A stretch of 64,000 nucleotides of DNA from Petunia secreta (Eukaryota > Streptophyta > Magnoliopsida > Solanales > Solanaceae). Numbering within the stretch: the first letter of the stretch is position 1; each line of letters opens with the position of its first letter. Below, in pieces: positions 1 to 10,082 of the stretch. A program made the position numbers and the translations under genes. The stretch lies in assembly GCA_029990175.1 (NCBI GenBank), contig JARKIP010000198.1, forward strand, positions 124,001 through 188,000. The letters are read 5' to 3'. A model generated the notes under the pieces. It did not search any database. It had not been told where the DNA came from and worked only from the letters and a program-made list of their open reading frames with translations.

Positions 1-1181
1 CCCTTGATTCTTCGTGCTTAGGTTAGTTTGTTTAGATTTCTTGTTGTTGAAGTTATTGCAAAAAGAAAATTACAAAAAAATTGAAAAATTTAAAAATTCA
101 AAAATTGGTGTAACTTTTTGGTGTTTGTGATTCTTGAAGTGGGTGTTATAGATTCTTAATCCTTGTTGAAAACTTGACAATTGGGTACCAAATTTGTTGG
201 GATTGGATTGAATTGAAAATTGAAAACCCCAATTGTTGATAAACCGTACCAAACCCTTGTTCTTGATGAATTTGAATGATTTTGGGTTGTGTGTTTATGG
301 GGTTTTGGAATTGATTATTGGGGATTGATCTCTATTGAAAACCGAACAATTTGCAACAAAAATCGTGTGATTCGGAGTTCGGTAACATAGTTTTTGAAGA
401 ATCAAAACCCACCCTTGAACCTTGAAACCCCTGTTGAAACCCCAAACTTGAAAACTTTGAATCTTGATTGAACGTTATTTGTTGGTTGTTTGGTGTGAAA
501 TTGATTGGGGATTGTAGGTTGTATCAAGGAACAACTTTGGCTACCTTGGATTTGGCCAAAACACCTTGGAATCGGCCTAGAAATTGGATTGAAAACGAAG
601 AACACGGAGTGGAAAACCCAGGTGTTCTTCGTCCAGGCGCTCCGCCTAGACCTTTGGGCGCTCCGCCTGAATTATTCTTGCCCCAGGCGCTCCGCCTAAC
701 ATCTGGGCGCCCCGCCTGCCCAACCTCACTGCACCAATTTTTCAGGCGCTCCGCCTAACATCCTGAAGGATAGAATTTGGGTAGTTTCTTCTAGGTTTGC
801 TTGTTCTTTGTTGTCTAACCTCTTATTAGTGCCTATCTAAGTAATCTTTCTACTTAATTAGCACTAATCTTTCATTGCTTTTAGGTGAATTCGTGCATTA
901 GTGGAGAGTAGAATTCCAAGAAGATTCCTAGATTCTTTTTGATTCAAGTCTTCACTTCAAAGTGCCTAGCTTTCATTGAGTCCCATTAACTTCACTCACC
1001 CGGAATGTGCTTGACTCGTGAATAGTTTGGTATAGTTGAGGAATTGCTACTCATCTACGTGAAGCTTTGGAACAACAAGTCGAGTGAAATACCCACCGTC
1101 ACTAAACGAGAGAGCCGAGTGATCTCAAGTGAGGGAGTGTGTGAGGTTGTTTTACTAACGTTTGTTACTTGTGTAGGTACA
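1..1181 (+). other. E1 untranslated leader
   Basis: Long leader between the (unseen) primer site and the gag ATG. It aligns along its length with the E2 leader (63163-64000), for example TTGGGTAGTTTCTTCTAGG at about 778 and 63758. It carries the palindrome array at 635-756 and ends in GTGTAG/GTACAATG, which looks like a splice acceptor next to the gag ATG. Short frames here are not conserved in E2 and are not called. Confidence 0.7.
635..756. repeat. AGGCG-CTC-CGCCT palindrome array in E1 leader
   Basis: Five copies of a 13-bp imperfect palindrome (AGGCGCTCCGCCT or GGGCGCTCCGCCT, one with CCC in the centre) start at 635, 656, 685, 705 and 744, with 8-26 bp between them. The array is far more GC-rich than its surroundings. 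A matching array lies in the 3' LTR, and E2 has diverged versions in both places. Confidence 0.85.
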
Positions 1182-2300
1182 ATGTCTACCGAAGGAGATG
1201 ATTTTGCTAAGAGTGCCCTTGCTACTATCCTTGCCAAATTGGATAGTATGAACTTGAGGATTGAAAGCCTCGAGAGGGTAAACTCTAGTGCTCTAGTTGA
1301 GCAAGGGACTTCCAATGTCCAATTAGAGAAAGGGACCCCGAGTGTCCAAGTTGAGAAAGGGACCCCGAGTGTCCAAGTTGAAGTCTCAAGTACTCCTAAA
1401 TTTACCCCGGAGCAAGTTAGCCATGTTATTGAATTGCTCAATCAACAACGGGTAAAGGACGATCGGGAGAGACTTGATCAAGTGTTGGGCAATCCCCAAC
1501 GAACGGGCATTCCCCGTATCTTGGATAACCCCCCAAGAAACATTCCACTACCAAGACCCATCCGAAATGTGCAACCTCTTGAGCAAGCCGATGAAGCTCA
1601 AGAAGGGGAGGAAGTCGATTATGGAGATGATATGTATGGGTTTGATGATCACTTTCAACCAAGGCGAGGTATGAATTGGGGTCGAAATGTGGATAGAGGT
1701 AGGGGCCGAGGTCGAGGGCAACCTATGGGGTATGTTGGAGGGAATGCTAGAAGGGAGTATGGTCTGAATGAAGATCACTATGGGGGTCAACCGGAGCCTT
1801 TCCGTGGAGGTCGTGACAACACCAACATCAATAGTGTGAAACTTAATCTCCCAACCTTTAAAGGGAATTGTGATCCGGCGGCTTACATTGAATGGGTGCT
1901 ACACATGGAAAGATTGTTTGACACAAATGAGATGACCGATGAGAAGAAAGGTACTTATGATATTTCATCCTTTGAATCCTATGCATCTACTTGGTGGGAA
2001 TCTGTCAAGAGATCAAGGAGGAGAGCGGGGGTTCCCGTGAATGTGGGTTGGAATGACTTGAAGGGTATCATGAGTATCAAGTACATCACTCTAAGATATC
2101 GTCAAGAGCAACTCAAGAAACTTTATGAGTTGAAGCAAGGTGTCAAAACGGTGCATGAATATTATGATGAGTTTGAAAGAACTCGAATGGACTTAGATAT
2201 GGACACCGAAGATGAGGAGCAAGCCATGATCCGTTTCATGAATGGTTTGAGCTATGGTATAGCTTCACAATTGAGATTCCATGCCTATCTTTCACGGTAG
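1182..2300 (+). pseudogene. E1 gag (truncated by inversion)
   Basis: Gag capsid region of E1. I start it at ATG 1182 (MSTEGDDFAKSALATILAKL) rather than at the upstream non-ATG opening at 1044, because E3 gag begins at the same place relative to an AG/GTAC junction. An N-terminal helical region (about residues 1-50) is followed by a repeated VQ(L/V)EKGTPS segment, a basic RGRGRG tract at about 175, and the capsid domain (LPTFKGNCDPAAYIEWVLHM, STWWESVKRS, KLYELKQGVKTVHEYYDEFE). The frame stops at 2300, where the sequence switches to the inverted block, so the capsid C-terminus and zinc knuckle are missing in this orientation. Confidence 0.85.
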
Positions 2301-2938
2301 AAGAAGAAGGTGGGATTGCCACCATGCTTTTGGACAAAGGGCTAGTCTCAATGATTGACTTGGCCTTTGCCACCTCCCTCAACTCCCTCATCCGATTGTA
2401 GTCATCACTCACTTGTTTGGGAGTTAGGGGCTTCAACACAAATATCCTTCCTTCATGTTGGAGCGTGTAAGTGTTGACACGCCTGTCATGAACCGCTTGT
2501 CGATCAAATTGCCAAGGCCTTCCAAAGAGAAGGTGGCAAGCTTGCATGGGCATTGTGTTCATCAATATAACTACCCATTTTGAACTTGATCATTGGTTGC
2601 TTCACTACCTTTAGCTCCCCACATTCACTAAGCCATTGCAATCGATATGGCTTGTGGTGATTCACGGTAGGCAACTTCAATTGGGTTATAAGAGATTGAC
2701 TCACAAAATTAGCACAACTCCCGGAGTCAATGATCATAGAGCATACAACTTTGCTAGCACTTGCTCCACTAGGGCCACTTGCATTTGTGAATCTTGCATT
2801 GGGAGTAGGATTTTTCCACTCCTTTGGTTTGTTCATGGAAGTAGAAGTATTGCTCTTGTAACGGTTGGACTTCTCTTTATCAAGCCATTGCTCGGCTTGA
2901 ATAGCGGCATCAAGGACTTCTTGTGGCATTTGTGCCAT
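2284..2938 (-). pseudogene. E1 gag C-terminus and protease, inverted block
   Basis: Read on the minus strand, this block encodes the end of gag (EVLDAAIQAEQWLDKEKSNR) and an aspartic protease with VCSMIIDSGSCANFVSQ and ACHLLFGRPWQFDR. It lies exactly where E3 has the same domains in sense orientation, so about 650 bp of E1 are flipped relative to the gag before and the RT after. A small frameshift near 2550 splits the protease. The CX2CX4HX4C knuckle seen in E3 is absent between the basic linker and the protease. Forward coding resumes near 2940 (MQPGEILKGKMAPSF). Breakpoints are good to about 10 bp, and CATG occurs at both ends (2280-2283 and 2936-2939). Confidence 0.85.
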
Positions 2939-2939
2939 G

Positions 2940-5540
2940 ATGCAACCGGGCGAGATCTTAAAAGGAAAGATGGCACCAAGTTTCTCCTATGCCTAGTACA
3001 CAAAGGTATGATCCTTAACTCTAATTGTGATTTTTCTTCTAACCCTTTGCCTAGTGTGTTTGAGAATGTCTTGAAGGATTTTGGGGACATGTTCCCGGAT
3101 GAGATGCCGGATGGATTACCTCCTTTGAGGGGTATTGAACATCAAATAGACTTTGTCCCGGGATCTCAAATCCCAAACAAGCCGGCTTATAGGAGCAATC
3201 CGGAGGATACAAGAGAATTGCAAAGGCAAGTTGATGAATTTCTCACTAAAGGCTTGGTGAGGGAGAGCTTGAGTCCTTGTGCCGTACCCGTGATGCTTGT
3301 TCCCAAAAAGGACGGCACTTGGAGGATGTGTGTTGATTGTCGGGCCGTGAACAAAATAATGGTAAAGTACCGTCATCCCATTCCCCGACTTGATGATATG
3401 TTAGATGAATTAAGTGGTTCATGTGTGTTTAGCAAAATTGACCTTAGGTCCGGCTACCATCAAATCCGGATGAAACTCGGGGGTGAATGGAAAACCGCAT
3501 TCAAGACCAAGTTTGGTCTCTATGAATGGTTGGTGATGCCCTTTGGGCTCTCCAATGCACCTAGCACTTTCATGAGGCTAATGAACCATGTTCTAAAGCC
3601 ATTCATCAACAAGTTTGTGGTCGTCTACTTTGACAATATATTGATCTATAGCAAATCAATAGACGACCATGTTGATCACCTTAGGCAAGTGCTTGAAAAG
3701 TTGAGAGCCGAAAAGCTCTATGCTAATTTTAAAAAGTGTGCCTTTGGTGTTGAGAAGGTAGTCTTCCTTGGGTTTGTTGTTAGCGCCCAAGGAGTGGAGG
3801 TGGATGAGTCTAAGGTAGAGGCCATACGTGATTGGCCTACTCCTACTACCGTGACTCAAGTGAGGAGCTTTCATGGTCTTGCTAGCTTTTATAGGCGATT
3901 TGTGAAAGACTTTAGCTCCCTTGCCGCTCCACTCACCGAATTGGTGAAGAAGGACCGACCATTTGTTTGGGGAGAGCCTCAAGAGAAGGCCTTCCATGAG
4001 TTGAAAAGTAGGTTGAGTACCGCCCCTCTATTGCAATTGCCCGACTTCGGAAAGGCATTTGAGATTGAATTTGATGCCTCGGGGGTGGGAATTGGTGGTG
4101 TTTTAATGCAAGATAGCAAACCCATCGCCTACTTTAGTGAGAAATTGAAAGGGGCCTCCTTGAACTATTCTACATATGACAAGGAGTTGTATACCCTTGT
4201 GAGAGCCCTTGCCCATTGGCAACACTACCTTTGGCCTCGAGAGTTTGTAATCAAGAGTGACCACGAGTCACTCAAGCATTTGAGAGGCCAAGAGAAGCTC
4301 AATAAGAGACATGCCAAGTGGGTTGAATTCATTGAGTCTTTTCCCTATGTGATCCAATACAAGAAAGGGAAAGACAATGATGTGGCGGATGCGCTTTCGA
4401 GAAAGTTTGCTCTAGCCACCACTCTCAACTCTAAGCTCATGGGTTTTGAGAGCATTAAATTGATGTATGCTCATGACCCAAAGCTAAAGAGTGTCCATGA
4501 CACTCTAGAGAAAGGGGAGAGAGTTGACAAATACCAATGGGTTAATGGTTATATCTTCAAAAATGGTAGGGTGTGCATACCCGAGTCCTCTTGGAGGGAG
4601 TTGTTTGTGCATGAGGCACATTGCGGGGGACTCATGGGTCATTTTGGCACAAGAAAGACTTTGGCTATTCTTAAGAACAATTTCATTGGCCAAAGATGGG
4701 GGTGCAAGTGGAAAAGTTTTGCAACAATTGCCTTGTGTTCAAGCGTGCTAAATCCAAAGCCCACCCCCATGGGTTGTATACCCCTCTCCCCGTACCTACT
4801 AGTCCATGGTTTGATATCTCAATGGATTTTGTGATGGGATTACCAAGGACTGGGGGGGCCATGATAGCATTTATGTTGTTGTGGATAGGTTCTCCAAAAT
4901 GGCTCATTTCATTCCATGCAAGAAATGTGATGATGCACAACATGTTGCAACTTTGTTTATTGAAAATGTTTTGAAGTTGCATGGTGTGCCTCAAACCATA
5001 GTGAGTGATAGGGACACTAAGTTCCTAAGTCATTTTTGGAGGTGTTTATGGGGTGCTTTAGGCACCAAGCTCTTGTTCTCCACGTCCCACCACCCACAAA
5101 CGGATGGGCAAACGGAAGTGGTAAACTGAACCTTGGGTGCTCTTCTTAGAGCCATGACCCGAGGTAAGGCCGGGACTTGGAATGATCGTCTACCTCTTAT
5201 AGAGTTTGCCTACAATCGCACATTGCATAGCATGATAGGCATGACTCCCTTTGAATGTGTCTATGGTTTTAACTTCTTGATTCCCCTTGATCTAACCCCT
5301 TTGCCAAGGGAAATGGTTGTTAATTTTGAAGGTAAAGCTAGAGCCAAGGCTTTGATGGAGCTACATGCTAAGGTGAAGAAGAACTTGGAGGAAGCTTATG
5401 CAAAGGTAGCCTCCAAGAATAACAAGGGACGCAAGAAGGTGGAACTCAAGAAGGGTTACTATGTGTGGGGAAGTACACCTACACTTGATGAGGAAGGACC
5501 TAGAAGAAGGAAGCGATTGGAAGCCGTTCCGAGTGCTTAA
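2940..5540 (+). pseudogene. E1 pol: RT, RNase H, integrase (decayed)
   Basis: The true sense coding begins near 2940; an open frame reaching back to 2636 is antisense to the inverted protease. RT spans about 3110-3900 and reads YFDN instead of YFDD, so the second metal-binding Asp is lost. RNase H (about 4050-4410) keeps D-E-D-D (FDASGVGIGG, DKELY, KSDHESL, DVADALSR). The integrase zinc domain has H-H-C but its last Cys is Phe (CLVF). One-base deletions lie near 4683 and in the G-run near 4851-4857, and TGA at 5127-5129 follows the catalytic-Glu motif DGQTEVVN. The last segment (5133-5540) loses most of the integrase C-terminal domain after GYYVW and runs into the LTR. Confidence 0.85.
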
Positions 5541-6146
5541 AGTGCAAGGGGAGCAGCCCAGTCATCCAGGCGCTCCGCCTGAAGAACCAGGCGCTCCGCC
5601 TGAGGGAGCCTAGGCCTGGGCGCTCCGCCAAATCTCTGGGCGCCCCGCCTAGGCCACCCCACTGATCAAGATCTTAGGCGCTCCGCCCCAATTCAGGGCG
5701 CTCCGCCCAAAATGCTGAAGGATGGATTTCTAGCTAGTATTAAGACTATTTTGACCCTACGTGGTCCTATGTTCCTAAGCCTAAGTGTGGGCATATTAGA
5801 CCTTTCAATAGGTGCCTACAAACACCTATAAATAGCTAGATTGTTGGTTTAATTCATTAGCTTACCTTTGATGATTAAAATACACTTTTGTGTTGAGAGT
5901 TCTTATTGAATTAAAAAGTTGAATGGGACTTGTTCTTCCTCTAGCGGATGTAGATGAATTCCAATCCCCCCCCCCCCGACCATTCTACTTGAGTGCTCAC
6001 GTTAGCTCGAGGGTAGTTGCCTAGCGTAGGTGTTCTTGACCTTCTCTCGGGGTGTAACGGAACGGGTTCTCCGTTGCTACTTGAGATTTCTGATTGAGAT
6101 ACGTCTCGTTCTTATCCTTTTTACTTTCCGCGTTTGATTCTTATCA
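5486..6146 (+). repeat. E1 3' LTR
   Basis: Right LTR of E1. It ends TTATCA at 6146, as the E2 LTR does at 63122, and the two share the 3' half (GGTAGTTGC, TTCTCCGT, CTTATCA). The start at TGATG (5486) is set by comparison with E2, which starts TGATG at 62437. A deletion just upstream removed the usual polypurine tract, so the exact left edge is uncertain. CTATAAATAG at 5826-5835 is the probable TATA box. A run of C lies at about 5967-5978. Confidence 0.7.
5569..5709. repeat. AGGCG-CTC-CGCCT palindrome array in E1 LTR
   Basis: Six copies or half-copies of the motif found in the leader at 635-756, located about 120 bp upstream of the LTR TATA box, hence in U3. Both arrays are followed by a CTGAAGGAT-like sequence, so a larger block of about 150-200 bp is shared between U3 and leader. 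Confidence 0.85.
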
Positions 6147-6283
6147 CGTATAAGCAGAACAGTAGTTATGTACCACAAGTCTACGAAATGGTATGAAATG
6201 AAATGAAATGATATGAGATGAAATGAAATGAAATATGATGCAAAGGGTCACATGTGCCCGTCGTCCCATCCCGAAGCGGAATA

Positions 6284-6515
6284 CTCCTGCATTCGAGGGG
6301 AATCCAATCTGATAACCAACTGGAGCGGAATACTCCTGCTCTTGGGGCGGAATACTCTTGCACCCGACATAATATAAACCAGAGGCGGAATACTCCTGCA
6401 CTCTCCTGGGGCAGAATACTCCTGCACCCGATATAATGTAAATCTGAGGGGGAATACTCCTGCACCCGATATAATGTAAAGCTGAGGCAGAATACTCCTG
6501 CACTCTCCTGGGGCA
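6284..6515. repeat. Degenerate GGAATACTCCTGC repeats in D1
   Basis: About seven copies of GCGGAATACTCCTGC spaced about 25-45 bp apart. They are the reverse complement of the GGAGGATTCCGC core of the 57-bp array in the B LTR, and support a shared origin of the 3' halves of D1 and B. Confidence 0.75.
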
Positions 6516-7695
6516 GCTACACATGTAAAGAACACGTGGTAGAAAATCCACGAGGCCAGGTGCCTCCAAAGAAATGGATATAAACACTTACCTTGTTACA
6601 AAGTCAGCTCAGTTACTCAACAACCGCTTTATCCTTTGGATTCACTTCCAAACGATCATGTTGTATTCAATAAGCAGAAAACGATATCAAATAAGGCTAA
6701 AGGTTTCATTCCCCACATCTTAGGGTAATCCAGTTAGGAACCTGATACCCACGCGACCGGACTGTGTGTCCAATGTCTCGCCTCTATGGGGGACTCCAAA
6801 TCACAGATAACATGATCACAATATCAGTATAAGAATGTATGAGGTATAACACATGTGGCAACAATAGATATGGACTCAAAGGAATGAGAAGAAAACTCTG
6901 GATAGAATTATAGACACAACCTAGAACTTAGAATTTGTCCAACTCTTTGAATTTCCATAAAATTTTCGGCAGAGTTTCCCCTGAAACTGGATGATCCGCA
7001 AAACAGAACCAGCACTATACTACACACGGGAATGGATATCTGGATAAACTGATAAGATAAATGTTAAATGGATAACAAGATGAAACAACTGGATGACATA
7101 ACAAATCCGCAGGTAGAATGTCAGGACAGCACCACTGTCCTGATTTTCAACCTAATTTCCAGAGTATATATCAAAGTTATAGACTTCATGGTCTTCATGA
7201 AAGTTTTAGATATATGTCTTAGGGTTCCAGGAAATCTTGAAGCATCTCGATATCAATTTTATACAAGAATTTATGATCAATATACTAACAGCTGTCCGAA
7301 GATAAAAATAATTTCCCAGATTTTGAAACGTTTTGTCTTGCTGATTTGGACGTCTTTCACCTTGGATTTTAGTACCAAATTAAGTATATACAAGGTTTCC
7401 TTGGTACCATACAAGTTTCTCAGAAGAAATACTAAGTTTAGAACTAAGAAAACCTTCAAAAGCTAAAAGATACATGTCTTGCCAAAAGAAAGGTTTAGCC
7501 TGACATACCTTTGATGTTTCTTGCTTCTAAACCTTGTTTCCCTTCAATTCAACACCTTCTAAAGCTTAAGCAAGCTATAATACAACATTTAGGTACTTTA
7601 CTTAGCCATGAATTAATTCTAAAACTCAAGCTATAGACGAAATTGAAGGTAGCATAACGTTACCTTAATCGCGTAGAGCATTTTGACGCAATCTA

Positions 7696-7799
7696 TCTTC
7701 AATTTTGAGTTACGATTGACGTCCTTCCTTCAAAATCATAAAATCTGTCTTCAATTTTGAGTTACGATTGACGTCCTTCCTTCAAAATCATAAAAGAGG
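7696..7799. repeat. 52-bp tandem duplication in D1
   Basis: Two nearly identical copies beginning TCTTCAATTTTGAG at 7696 and 7748. D2 has one copy at the matching place. Confidence 0.85.
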
Positions 7800-8263
7800 C
7801 TTAAACCTTCAACAACACACTGTTTCTATCGTTTATGTTCTGGAAAATGATGAAAAGAAGACATGTTTTTCCTTTTATACTCGAAATATTTCAGTTCTAG
7901 CCCTCTTTTGCGCTTATGTCCCTTTTTCTGACCTAATTTCTGATGCTCATATCTTTTTATCTATAGGTTGTATGAACAAACCGTCAAAAGTTTTGGAAAC
8001 TGCACTCCAGGACCTTTAATATGGTATATGATATGTCCCCAAAAGACTTCATATAACACAAAATTAAATGCTGAAAAAGCTTCGTTACAAGGCAATTCCT
8101 TAGTCGGTTTTTCCGCAACTTAAATCCGACTTTTCCCAAACTTTATATTCAATATATAAACATCTTATATTGTAATATTATGACTTTAAACTCACTAAAA
8201 TCATTCTCAACATGTTATTAGAATGATACATGTCACTTTGGACATACGAGGTGTAACAATATA

Positions 8264-8791
8264 ATTAGGAGTGATCATTAGCATGGAATTTTGCGTAATT
8301 GAGAGGTTGTAATTTTACTGTCTCATTCTCAACTATATTGTTAGGAATTATATGGTGTAGTTACAATGTTACTTTTCGAGTTTTTATTTTCTTTTCAATT
8401 GATCTAATCTTTAGGCTCCCTCTCTTCCATTTTCTTTTAGTTATAAATTCTCATTTTTGTTCCTCATTTCTTATTTGTGCAATATTTATTTTTTAGTTGT
8501 GCTATTACATTTTTATGAATTTCTTAATTTAAACTTCTTATTTCCTTATTTTCTTATCTTTGTTTGAAATAAATACTTTGTCTGATGAATCATTGTTGAT
8601 GATTATGACTGTTGAAAAAATCATATTGTGCTTTATTATTAGCTTTCTAAAAGCGACTTATTACATAAATTATGTTGTGGATAGGTTGATTAGTAGTGGT
8701 TGTATTTTGCTTATTATGATCTTCTAAGATCTTTGAAATAAGATAGTGGCGGGACATCTTTCTCACGTAGGAACGAGAATAATAATATTTG
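8264..8791. other. AT-rich spacer, nothing recognised
   Basis: Flanking sequence between D1 and MULE1. It is AT-rich with no open frame above 65 codons, and I see no repeat or RNA gene. Confidence 0.5.
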
Positions 8792-8800
8792 ATTCTAAAT

Positions 8801-10082
8801 GGCAGAATACATAGATGGCCCCTCGAAGTTGTACCCAATTCCCACTTGAATACTCCAACTTTCCTAGTGATCAGATAGACACCTCATGTCGTTCCTAGTA
8901 TATTTTGTGAACCCCTCACGATGACATGTCAAATTAGGTGTAGTTCACTCAAATATGAGCGCGTGAGTAGCTATTGTGTCTGACTTTTCTCTTTTTCTTT
9001 TCCACACAATATTTTCACTTTCTTCCCCAATACTCCCACCACCTTCCACCGCGAGAAATCCTCCATTGATGAGCATTGCACAATGAATAACTGTTACAAA
9101 ATGAGAATAGCACAACAAAATCAAAATAATATAAATGACAATAAAGAAACATGTAGACTGGGTTATTGATTTTTTCATAAACGACGGTGGCATCAGGTCA
9201 ACTCATCTAAGAATAAGGGATCAATTAAATTGAAACCCATCTCCAAACAACCAAACCCATTTCCAGAACAGATCACCAATTAAACGGAAGCAAAAGGACA
9301 AATACACTGATGGGTTTTCAAGTGTAAAAAATGGCCAAACACAATAGATCGAGCCAACAGCAAAGGCAAAGGACAAGGAAGAATTCTGGTGTATTTCAAT
9401 GGCGGGAGCGACAACACGGATGGGACAAATAACCAGACATGAGGGGAGGAGCGACTGCCGATCAGCAGCGTCGTTGCCACTCCACCCCCTACCTTCTCTT
9501 CTCCCTTCTTCTGTGTATTGTTCCGATAGTACCCGCCGTTTTTACCGTTTGACGCTATTGGTGGTGGTGGCTTTGCCACTGCCCCTTCGTCTCTATTTTT
9601 CCTTGTTTTGTATTGTATCGTTCTACTGGTGCGTGTGTGTTTTTCAAGAAGAACCAAGAAGTTGAATAGCCATCTCCCCCGTTTTGAATTGTATATATGG
9701 TGGTGGGTGTTACCCCTCGGTTTCTCTTACTGATTTTGTGGTGTTGTGTGTATCTGATTTGGTTCCCCATTTTGATGGAGTTACTGATAAAGAAAGAAGA
9801 AGGTTGAGGGGGGTGGGGCCGCTGGTGGGGTAATAAAATTTTAAAAAGAAGAAAGAATTTTAATTAGGGTCAACTTTTTTAATGAAAAATACACGTGTCA
9901 CTCTTTAATTTATTTATTTGACACGTCAGCAGCGAGTGTAACTCACACATTTGATTTGTTGGACCTGAGTACTCACGAGACATACAGGGGACGACATGAG
10001 ATGTCTATCTGATCACTAGGAAAGTTGGAGTATTCAAGTGGGAATTGGATACAACTTCGAGGGGCCATCTATGTATTCTGCC
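8801..10082. mobile_element. MULE1: non-autonomous Mutator-like element
   Basis: A 1282-bp element bounded by terminal inverted repeats of about 100 bp (GGCAGAATACATAGATGG at 8801 and its complement ending at 10082) and by a perfect 9-bp duplication ATTCTAAAT at 8792-8800 and 10083-10091. Nine-bp duplications with long TIRs are the hallmark of Mutator-like elements. No transposase is encoded. The interior differs completely from that of MULE2, which shares the TIRs, so it may be captured sequence. Opposed frames at 9280-9657 (minus) and 9399-9665 (plus) have no recognised domain. Confidence 0.88.

Larger units (their letters stand above)
1..6146 (+). mobile_element. E1: CRM-like Ty3/gypsy chromovirus, 5' LTR outside window
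   Basis: Order on the plus strand is leader, gag, protease, RT, RNase H, integrase and 3' LTR. RT and RNase H contain SFHGLASFYRRFVKDFS and KHLRGQEKLNKRHAKWVEF, and integrase has HFIPCKKCDDAQHVATLF, which match CRM-type chromoviruses as I know them. The first base lies just downstream of where the primer site should be, judged by alignment with E2 (E1 base 1 corresponds to about 63163). The copy is dead: an inverted block near 2284-2938, two 1-bp deletions and a stop in integrase, and loss of the integrase C-terminus. The 3' LTR ends TTATCA at 6146, followed by CGTAT (6147-6151) as the probable target duplication. The partner duplication is outside the window. Confidence 0.88.
6152..8258 (-). 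repeat. D1: long LTR, minus strand, cut by E1
   Basis: Starts TGTTACACC on the minus strand at 8258 and matches D2 (60198 onward, plus) over about 1.45 kb (8258 down to about 6770). The remainder (about 6760 to 6250) instead matches the B LTR (11040-11800), including its GGAATACTCCTGC-type repeats. E1 is inserted at its left edge, so the LTR end is not seen. It contains a 52-bp tandem duplication at 7696-7799 that D2 lacks. Open frames inside (7068-7466, 7768-8019) have no recognisable domain. Confidence 0.75.

Noticed and set aside
2636..2939. N-terminal 100 codons of the long open frame that leads into E1 RT
   Set aside because: They are antisense to the inverted protease; domain homology starts only near 2940.
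5967..5978. C-run in E1 LTR and similar runs at 11750-11763 and 41724-41731 as functional motifs
   Set aside because: Most likely slippage or sequencing length noise; related copies have shorter runs.
7068..8019. Open frames in D1 as small genes
   Set aside because: They lie in a repeated LTR; the matching region of D2 does not keep them open.
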